DNA of 40,562 nt, from the NCBI GenBank assembly GCA_900547195.1, contig URFQ01000013.1, positions 1-40,562 of the forward strand. Direction: 5' to 3'. Under the pieces are notes generated by a model. That model worked only from the letters and a program-made list of their open reading frames with translations, did not search any database and was not told the DNA's origin. Numbering within the stretch: position 1 is the stretch's first letter; the number at the start of each line of letters is the position of its first letter. Made by a program: the position numbers and the translations under genes. Shown piece by piece: positions 34,418 to 40,562 of the stretch. Origin of the DNA: an uncultured Butyricicoccus sp. (GTDB lineage: Bacteria; Bacillota; Clostridia; Oscillospirales; Butyricicoccaceae).

Positions 34418-37400
34418 ATGAAAAGACGGATGTTAAGCGTACTGCTGCTGGCCTGTATGATTGTGGGCATGCTTCCTGCAACGGCATTTGCAGCGAATGG
34501 AGACCGTTTGCCGTTTACCGATGTGAAGCAGGCGGACTGGTTTTATGACGAAGTGCAATATGTGTTCGAAAATGGGCTGATGAGCGGCACCGCCGAAGCA
34601 AAATTTCAACCCAATGCTACTTTGACCCGCGCCATGCTGGTGACTGTGCTGTACCGGCTGGAAGGAGAACCGGCGGCGTCCGGCAGCCCCTTCGACGACG
34701 TTGGAGCGGGGCAATGGTACACAAAGGCAGTGACATGGGCTGCTGAAAACGGGATTGTTTCCGGCTATGGAAACCGGAAATTCGGCCCGGCACAGGCCAT
34801 CACCCGTGAACAGCTGGCTGCAATCCTGTACCGGTATGCGCAGCACAAAGGCTACCAGACAAGTGCCGAAGCAAGCCTTGCGGCATTCCGGGATGCTCCT
34901 TCGGTGAGCGGCTGGGCCGCGGGGGCGGTCAAGTGGGCGGTCGCCTCCGAGCTGGTCAGCGGCAAAGGGCAGGGGATCCTGGACCCGGCCGGGACGGCAA
35001 CCCGGGCGGAAACAGCGGCGATTCTCATGCGGTTTTGCGAAAACATTGCCGGGAATGGCTCAGAAAGCCCGTCCGCAGGCAAATATAAAGTTACGTTTTA
35101 TCAAAACTACGGGGACAATGCGGTTTATAAAACAATCACGGTAAGATCCGGAGAAACCGTAAACCGGCCGGAAAACCCGGAACGGAATAAGTATCTGTTC
35201 AGCGGCTGGTGTACCAGTGCGGTTGGCGGCAAAGCCTTTAATTTCAATACCGCAATTACAAAGGATACGGCCCTCTATGCGAGGTGGCTCAGCGAAAGCA
35301 GCTCCAGCGGCGGGAAGGATACCGACGTAGAGCTGACGATTGATACGGCTTCCTTCCTGCATGATGAGGAAACGGATACATACTACCTCTCGGAAAAGCT
35401 GGAGAGCCTGAACGGCACGCTCACAGGGGCAAGCCGGGTCGACGCCCTGTCCTATGCGGTGTTTGCTCCCTCCGGGAAGGAAATTGCGCAGGGCGCGATT
35501 TCACCGGCGCAGTCGTGGTCGGCGGAGGACGTGGGCCTGCTGCCCGGGCAGAACCGGGTTGTCGTAACCGCACGCGCAGGCTCGAGGGAGGCAACCGCAG
35601 AAATCAGGCTGTACGATCCGTTGGGGCTGAATTTTGACAATCTGAAGGACTGCGACGCCGATACGGATGGCGACGGCCTGCTGGATTACATTGAGGATCA
35701 GCTTGGGACAGACAAAACCAAGGCGGATACCGATGGCGACGGCCTGTCCGATTATGAGGAAGTTGTTGTGCTGGGGCTCGATCCCCGGAAGCCGGACACT
35801 GATGGCGACGGAGTCCCCGACCCGGACGAAGACTGTGACAACGATGGCCTGACAAACCGCGAGGAATATCAGCGCGGCGCCAACCCGGTTGGTATGGACA
35901 GCGATTTGGACGGCTTGACGGACGGAGAAGAAGTCAACAGATACGGGACCGATCCGTTAAAACAGGACACCGATGGCGACGGCGCGGACGATCTGTGGGA
36001 AATCCAACATGGTTTCGACCCCACAGCCGCACAGGGCAGCTTCGCGGCAACGGCGGAGGCGCAAACAAGCGATTTGTCGGTTTCGGTGGAATTGAACCTG
36101 CCGGGGCGGCAGGCACAGACGCTCGCGGTCGCACCGGAACTGGAAAACGCATATTTGGATTCCACACTGCCGGGCTATCTGGGAGCGCCGTTTACGTTCA
36201 CGGTGGACGGGCAATTTTCCGGGAAGGCAGCCATCCGGTTTCAATTCGATGCGGAGCTGCTGCAAGATCCGGGCTTCCAGCCAGTGGTCTATTATTTCAA
36301 TGAAGAAACCCAGCTGCTCGAAGCGCTGGAAACCACGGTAGACCGCCGGACTGCCACGGCAACGGCCTATGCCGGGCATTTTTCCACCTATATCCTGCTC
36401 AACAAAACCGAGTTCGATCAGGTGTGGAACGATGAAATCCGGCCGCCGAAGGATACTTCGGGCGCAACGTATACCGGCCTGGATGTTGTGCTGGCGATCG
36501 ATTCCTCCGGCAGCATGTGGGATAACGACCGAACCGATCTGCGTCTGGCCGCCGCCAAGGAATTCGTAAATAAGCTGGGCGGCAAGGATCGCGCGGCAAT
36601 TGTAGATTTTGATTCCTCTGCGCGCGCATATCAGGAATTTACAAGCGACCATGGCTTGCTGCATGCCGCGGTTGAGCGGGTGGATCACAGCGGCGGAACC
36701 AGCCTTACCGCCGGCATCCGCAAGGCGATCGAGCAGTTTACCGCGGCATCCTACGATTGCAGCGACGCATACAAGTATGTGATTTTCCTGACCGATGGGG
36801 ATGGTTCTTACTCGGAAAGCTACACCGCGCAGGCCAGGGAAAACGGGATTGTAATCTATACCATTGGCCTCGGGACCGGCGTCAAGGAAAGCGTGCTGCG
36901 CAAGATTGCGGAAGGTACGGGCGGAAAATACTATTTTGCATCTTCCGCGCTCGATTTGTCGGATATTTATGACAGCGCCGCAGGGGAAACGATTGACTAT
37001 GCGGCAGACTCCAATCAGGACGGCATTTCCGACTATTATACCAAGCTGCTGTGCGAGGGCGGAACCTATATCAACGGTGCGCGCAATCCCTTCAGCGGCT
37101 GTACGTACGAGCAGGTTCAGGCAAACGACGATTTTGACGGCGACGGCCTGAAAAACGGCGAAGAAATCAAAATTACGACATATCAGGATCAGGTGTACGT
37201 AAAAATGACGTCCGATCCCACAACCGCCTACTCGGATTCGGATATTTATTCCGACTATGACGAGCGGAAAACCTATCATTCGGACGCCATGCGCAGCAAT
37301 GCCACGTTCCGGCAGGAAGACCTGGATTTCCTGATTCAGGATTCCAACTATGTTTCCAATAAGTACCGTGAGTTTTATGAAAATAAGTGGTATGGCTGGA

Positions 37401-38524
37401 CAGAGCGCGCAAGCGTCTGGATTGGAAACAACATTTTCGGGAGCAATTATGATAAGACCTATTTGTATAAATGCATCCTGATGGAATATTTGGAACAGAT
37501 GGTAAAAGAATCGGAGGAGACCGACGGGCTGCGGGAAATGATTGGACTGCTCCACAAATCCCTTGCGGAGATGAAGGACCTGACGGCCGAAGCCATTCCG
37601 AAGGCGACTGCGGATAAACAGGATTTTCTGAAAAACCTGCAGCAGCAGATCGACAATTCCATCAAAAACATGAATGAAATTGCCGAAGGGAATCTGGCGA
37701 CGGGCGGCCTGACAAAGAAGCAAATCTACAAGCTGTGGGACGATTCTTATCAGCAATACCAGGATGCGGCCGGGCAGGTGGATGTGCTGAACCGGGAAAT
37801 CAAGATTGACAGCAAAATTAAAAATGGCGCGGAAGCGGTCGGCATTGTGCTCGATATTGCCGATGTTGGCCTGACGATGTATGATTTTTACGACACCTAT
37901 TCGAGTTTTTCCGCGTCCATCGGCGGGATGGACAAATGCCTTGACGTCCTCCGATGCATCCAGAATTCCGCGGATGCGCCCGACGAACTGAAGCAGGCGT
38001 GTGCAGAGCTGTACCGGGCGATTGAAGAGCAGTCGGCCAAGAATATGGATATGTTCTGGGATGGGGTTGGAAGCGTTGGCGGCAAGGTGATCCGGATTGG
38101 AGCAAGCCATGCGGTTACGCTGATTCCGGTGGTTGGCCCGTATCTGGAAGCGGCAAATCTGGCGCTCGGGCTCGCGGACTTTGTCTTCAATGTTTCCGAT
38201 GTTTCGCAGCAGTGCACCTACCTGTATGCGATTGCAAAGTCGTCGTCGATTGTCGCGAAAGCGTTCCAGAATACCGTATCGGCCGGGACGGTCAGCGGGA
38301 AATGGCGCAATGTCTACCAGGACCGCGTACAAAGCACGGACGAGTATTTTGACCTTGCGATTCTGCGCAAGACCAGCGAAACGCAGATGGAAAAGGCCGA
38401 TAAAGCAAACTCTTTCCTGCTGGAGTGGCTGTTCACCGAGATTATGTACAAGGTCGACGATATTCAGGCGAATATCCGCAAGATTGATTCCATCAAGTCC
38501 CGCTACTGCGCAGCGGGGATGTAA
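34418..38524 (+). CDS. SLH surface protein with calcium-binding repeats and von Willebrand A domain
   Basis: A secreted protein of 1368 residues with a signal peptide ending TAFAANG. Three SLH repeats (about 30-205) anchor it to the wall. Then come an InlB-type beta-repeat (about 222-290, ending TALYARW), a beta domain (about 300-405), and thrombospondin-3-like calcium repeats (about 412-535, repeated DTDGDG). A von Willebrand A domain follows (about 690-870) with a complete metal site: DSSGS at 693, GGTSL and TDGDG. Two more calcium-like loops (DSNQDG, DFDGDG) follow. The last about 430 residues are helical, with a hydrophobic stretch near 1230-1270 (SHAVTLIPVVGPYLEAANLA), perhaps a membrane-active part. 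ATG 34418 has a good ribosome site. The function is unknown; the VWA domain suggests ligand binding. Confidence 0.92.
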   Translation: MKRRMLSVLLLACMIVGMLPATAFAANGDRLPFTDVKQADWFYDEVQYVFENGLMSGTAEAKFQPNATLTRAMLVTVLYRLEGEPAASGSPFDDVGAGQWYTKAVTWAAENGIVSGYGNRKFGPAQAITREQLAAILYRYAQHKGYQTSAEASLAAFRDAPSVSGWAAGAVKWAVASELVSGKGQGILDPAGTATRAETAAILMRFCENIAGNGSESPSAGKYKVTFYQNYGDNAVYKTITVRSGETVNRPENPERNKYLFSGWCTSAVGGKAFNFNTAITKDTALYARWLSESSSSGGKDTDVELTIDTASFLHDEETDTYYLSEKLESLNGTLTGASRVDALSYAVFAPSGKEIAQGAISPAQSWSAEDVGLLPGQNRVVVTARAGSREATAEIRLYDPLGLNFDNLKDCDADTDGDGLLDYIEDQLGTDKTKADTDGDGLSDYEEVVVLGLDPRKPDTDGDGVPDPDEDCDNDGLTNREEYQRGANPVGMDSDLDGLTDGEEVNRYGTDPLKQDTDGDGADDLWEIQHGFDPTAAQGSFAATAEAQTSDLSVSVELNLPGRQAQTLAVAPELENAYLDSTLPGYLGAPFTFTVDGQFSGKAAIRFQFDAELLQDPGFQPVVYYFNEETQLLEALETTVDRRTATATAYAGHFSTYILLNKTEFDQVWNDEIRPPKDTSGATYTGLDVVLAIDSSGSMWDNDRTDLRLAAAKEFVNKLGGKDRAAIVDFDSSARAYQEFTSDHGLLHAAVERVDHSGGTSLTAGIRKAIEQFTAASYDCSDAYKYVIFLTDGDGSYSESYTAQARENGIVIYTIGLGTGVKESVLRKIAEGTGGKYYFASSALDLSDIYDSAAGETIDYAADSNQDGISDYYTKLLCEGGTYINGARNPFSGCTYEQVQANDDFDGDGLKNGEEIKITTYQDQVYVKMTSDPTTAYSDSDIYSDYDERKTYHSDAMRSNATFRQEDLDFLIQDSNYVSNKYREFYENKWYGWTERASVWIGNNIFGSNYDKTYLYKCILMEYLEQMVKESEETDGLREMIGLLHKSLAEMKDLTAEAIPKATADKQDFLKNLQQQIDNSIKNMNEIAEGNLATGGLTKKQIYKLWDDSYQQYQDAAGQVDVLNREIKIDSKIKNGAEAVGIVLDIADVGLTMYDFYDTYSSFSASIGGMDKCLDVLRCIQNSADAPDELKQACAELYRAIEEQSAKNMDMFWDGVGSVGGKVIRIGASHAVTLIPVVGPYLEAANLALGLADFVFNVSDVSQQCTYLYAIAKSSSIVAKAFQNTVSAGTVSGKWRNVYQDRVQSTDEYFDLAILRKTSETQMEKADKANSFLLEWLFTEIMYKVDDIQANIRKIDSIKSRYCAAGM

Positions 38525-38572
38525 TCACAAAAAATTGCCCCGGTCCCGGGGAAGTGCAAAGGAAGAAACCAT

Positions 38573-39310
38573 ATGAACAGGGAAATGCTTTACCGGCAGT
38601 CCGGTTTTACCGATCGGGCGGTGAAAGAGACGCTTACCGCGGTCTATCGCCCCTATGTTTCCGCAGTGCTGTCCGCGTGGCTGGAAAACCCGGAGGCAGT
38701 CCAATGGCAGCCGGTGATCGAGCAGATGATGCGCCGCCTGCCGGAGTTCCCCATGACCTGCGACCTTCAGCATCTGGCCTACGACTGCCTGCGCAAACAG
38801 GTAACTGTGCTGCTGCGTGAGCAGAAAATCCGCCCAAAAGCAGACAGGAAGCTGCTTGCCGTCTATCAACAGCAGCTTTCCGCGGGATACGCGGATCCTT
38901 GCATCGCGGAAGAGCTTGACCGGATTCTTTCCTGCTGTAAGCGGACGGTCTTTCTGTACTTCCTTGGACGGTATTACTATTTTGACGACGCTGTGCCATA
39001 TGATGAAAAGGCAGAGCGCGCGATCGCGAAACTCTTTGAGGGGCAAGGGGATATGCGGGAACTCGCAGCTTGGACGCATATGCACCCCCATGGGACGGAT
39101 GCGGGCAGCTATATGCAAATGCTGGATCATTTATCGCTCCATTTTATCGCGCAGATTCCCCAAAAGGGGGAGCTGACGGTGCATCCGGATATCCTCGGAT
39201 ATGAGGGAGCACAGATCCGGCAACGCGCCCACCGCAAGGCGCTGCCTTGGATCCTTTTGATTTTTGCATTATTTACGCTGGCCCTGTTTTGGAAATGTGT
39301 ATCTGTCTGA
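38573..39310 (+). CDS. Uncharacterised tail-anchored protein downstream of the VWA/SLH gene
   Basis: I do not recognise this 245-residue protein. It has no signal peptide, is helical throughout, and ends in a single hydrophobic helix (about 224-242, ALPWILLIFALFTLALFW) with a few residues after it. It is therefore probably a tail-anchored membrane protein facing the cytosol. ATG 38573 follows AAGGAAG. It lies 48 bases after the VWA/SLH gene in the same direction with no terminator between, so the two may be co-transcribed and linked in function. Confidence 0.75.
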   Translation: MNREMLYRQSGFTDRAVKETLTAVYRPYVSAVLSAWLENPEAVQWQPVIEQMMRRLPEFPMTCDLQHLAYDCLRKQVTVLLREQKIRPKADRKLLAVYQQQLSAGYADPCIAEELDRILSCCKRTVFLYFLGRYYYFDDAVPYDEKAERAIAKLFEGQGDMRELAAWTHMHPHGTDAGSYMQMLDHLSLHFIAQIPQKGELTVHPDILGYEGAQIRQRAHRKALPWILLIFALFTLALFWKCVSV

Positions 39311-39420
39311 CTTGCAAAAGCGCAGCAAAGCACAGTGTTTAATAAATCGTGTGCCGGACATCCTTTGGCAGCAGGCCAAGAATTGGGGGAACACGGCATG
39401 ATCCGGCTCCTTGCAACAGA

Positions 39421-39462
39421 AAAAACCGCCTTCATTCGACATTGAGTGAGGGCGGTTTTTTT
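39421..39462. terminator. Terminator after the tail-anchored gene
   Basis: A long stem of about 17 bp, with some G-T pairs, has an AAAAACCGCC left arm and GGCGGTTTTT right arm, followed by a T-run. Both sides have A/T runs, so it can act bidirectionally. The preceding 110 bases (39311-39420) hold nothing recognised. Confidence 0.9.
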
Positions 39463-39589
39463 GTGTTCAAACCATTTCTAAAATAAAAGCAAATTGTATT
39501 TTTTTTGTGGGAAATTTCAGCCGTTTTATCCATCATTGCCTTTTAAAAGGCTGAAAAGTAAAGTGCATATTCTTAAATTTTTAAAATAG

Positions 39590-39620
39590 TCGACATATTT
39601 CAAAAAAATTAGGTTATAAT
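39590..39620 (+). promoter_or_regulatory. Promoter of the tyrosine recombinase
   Basis: TCGACA (39590-39595) and TATAAT (39615-39620) separated by 19 bases in a very AT-rich region, 32 bases before the start. The spacing is slightly long. The marked AT-richness of 39463-39652 contrasts with the GC-rich genes to the left. Confidence 0.55.
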
Positions 39621-39652
39621 AAAAAAATCAAATTCGACAAGGATGGTACAAT

Positions 39653-40501
39653 ATGGAAATCAAAATGCGTGAATTGGAACTGCTAAAAGAATATGTACAA
39701 GACTTGTATATGGAAGAACATACAAAACGGACGATTGAAAAATATAGGCGGGATGTACAGGTGTTTTTAAACGCCTTGCCGTGTGGGCAGGAAATCAGCA
39801 AAGAGCGGGTGATCGCATGGAAAACGGAACTTCAGCAAAATGGGTATGCGGTTGCGACAATTAATTCCATGCTGGCAGCTGTCAATGGATTCCTGCGCTT
39901 CACCAAACGCGAAAACTGCTGTGTTAAGCCGCTTAAGCAGCAGCGGAAAATCTTCCGCGATAAGGAAAAGGAGCTGTCGCAGGACGAATACCGCAGCCTG
40001 CTGAAGGCCGCAAAACAAAAAAACCAGCATCGGCTGATGCTAGTCATGGAAACAATCTGTGCAACCGGGATCCGCGTATCGGAACTTGAGTATATCACCG
40101 TGGAAGCGGCGCAAAAAGGCAAGGCGGTTGTCAATTGCAAAAATAAAAGTCGGGTGATTATCATCCCGGAGAAATTATGCCGAAAGCTGCTTGCATACAG
40201 CGCGAAGAAAATGGTGCGGCAGGGAACCGTGTTTCTGTCGAGAAATGGAAAGCCGCTCAATCGTTCGAACATTTGGTCGGATATGAAAAAGCTCTGTGAG
40301 AGAGCCGGCGTAGACCGGACAAAAGTGTTCCCGCACAATCTGCGGCACCTGTTTGCACGGGTTTTTTACCGATTTGAAAAAGATATTGCAAAACTCGCGG
40401 ACGTATTGGGCCATTCCAGCATTGAGACCACCAGAATCTATATTATGGAATCCGGCATGGAGCATGCAAGGATGATTGAAAAAATGGGGCTTATTATATA
40501 G
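39653..40501 (+). CDS. Tyrosine recombinase (phage-integrase/XerC-like)
   Basis: A 282-residue tyrosine recombinase. It has an N-terminal SAM-like core-binding domain (about 8-90) and a catalytic domain with Arg141 (TGIRVSEL), the lysine-containing NCKNKSRVIIIP strand, HNLRH (His228, Arg231), LGH (His254) and the nucleophile Tyr263 in ETTRIYI. All expected catalytic residues are present. It is the size of Xer and phase-variation recombinases rather than large phage integrases. The start ATG 39653 follows AAGGATGG. The adjacent direct repeats at 40506 and 40548 may be its binding sites. It may serve an invertible or mobile segment to the right of the window. Confidence 0.93.
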   Translation: MEIKMRELELLKEYVQDLYMEEHTKRTIEKYRRDVQVFLNALPCGQEISKERVIAWKTELQQNGYAVATINSMLAAVNGFLRFTKRENCCVKPLKQQRKIFRDKEKELSQDEYRSLLKAAKQKNQHRLMLVMETICATGIRVSELEYITVEAAQKGKAVVNCKNKSRVIIIPEKLCRKLLAYSAKKMVRQGTVFLSRNGKPLNRSNIWSDMKKLCERAGVDRTKVFPHNLRHLFARVFYRFEKDIAKLADVLGHSSIETTRIYIMESGMEHARMIEKMGLII

Positions 40502-40505
40502 AATA

Positions 40506-40562
40506 CTACCAAATTGCACTTTGGTGTTTTGTAAATGTAAAAAAACGCTACCAAATTGCACT
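40506..40562. repeat. Direct 15-bp repeats after the tyrosine recombinase
   Basis: CTACCAAATTGCACT occurs at 40506-40520 and again at 40548-40562, 42 bases apart and starting 5 bases after the recombinase stop. The second copy is cut by the window edge. The first copy lies in an imperfect CCAAA...TTTGG inverted repeat. They may be recombinase binding or attachment sites, or the start of a longer repeat array. Confidence 0.6.

Noticed and set aside
35957..38332. 791-codon minus-strand frame opposite the VWA/SLH gene
   Set aside because: It is a shadow of the plus-strand gene, whose domains are unmistakable, and it has no ribosome site.
40506..40562. Start of a CRISPR array
   Set aside because: Only two repeats of 15 bp with 27-bp spacing are visible, no cas genes are present, and the first repeat lies beside a recombinase. 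Attachment or binding sites fit better.

Overview
The window looks like chromosome from an anaerobic, spore-forming clostridium (Bacillota, Clostridia; an Oscillospirales-type gut lineage is my guess). The reasons are dipicolinate synthase genes, formate-tetrahydrofolate ligase, a BCCT/MttB quaternary-amine locus, S-layer-homology (SLH) surface proteins, clostridial-type large serine recombinases, GGAGG ribosome binding sites with many TTG/GTG starts, and generally high GC.

Layout. 0-3.2 kb: rodA/ftsW-type gene (minus) and fhs (plus), closed by a strong palindromic terminator. 3.2-9.65 kb: a visibly AT-richer block with a GntR/UTRA regulator divergent from a sodium:solute symporter, a tightly coupled trio (metallo-beta-lactamase-fold hydrolase, unknown protein, PHP-domain hydrolase) and an MgtC-like membrane protein. 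9.8-13.5 kb: a quaternary-amine/serine locus that looks damaged. The iron-sulfur serine dehydratase alpha chain and the BCCT transporter meet head-to-head with no intergenic space, and both lack their natural 5' ends. The MttB-like methyltransferase lacks about 70 internal residues.

13.5-21.7 kb is the most interesting part. spoVFB (dpaB) is intact, but its partner spoVFA (dpaA) is in pieces. The last 49 codons lie at 14148-14297 and overlap spoVFB by 4 nt. About 120 middle codons lie at 19339-19698. The first roughly 125 codons are not in the window. Between the two pieces is a 5.05-kb element with a large serine recombinase, a small ORF coupled to it, and a complete TAXI-type TRAP transporter. 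A near-identical 15-bp sequence flanks it, and crossover there rejoins the two pieces exactly in frame. This is the layout of a skin-like element that leaves a mother-cell sporulation gene by programmed excision. A second serine recombinase module, also with a coupled small ORF, begins exactly where spoVFA homology stops again (about 19.7 kb). The gene therefore appears to be interrupted twice.

21.7-26.3 kb: a minus-strand operon with an ABC ATPase, a zinc-ribbon single-pass membrane protein and two ABC-2 permeases. 26.8-39.3 kb: two very large SLH surface proteins, one a BspA-type leucine-rich-repeat protein and one with a von Willebrand A domain and calcium-binding repeats, followed by a tail-anchored protein of unknown function. 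39.4-40.56 kb: a terminator, an AT-rich promoter region, a tyrosine recombinase and two direct repeats at the window edge. Domain and family calls come from reading the translations; no database search was run.
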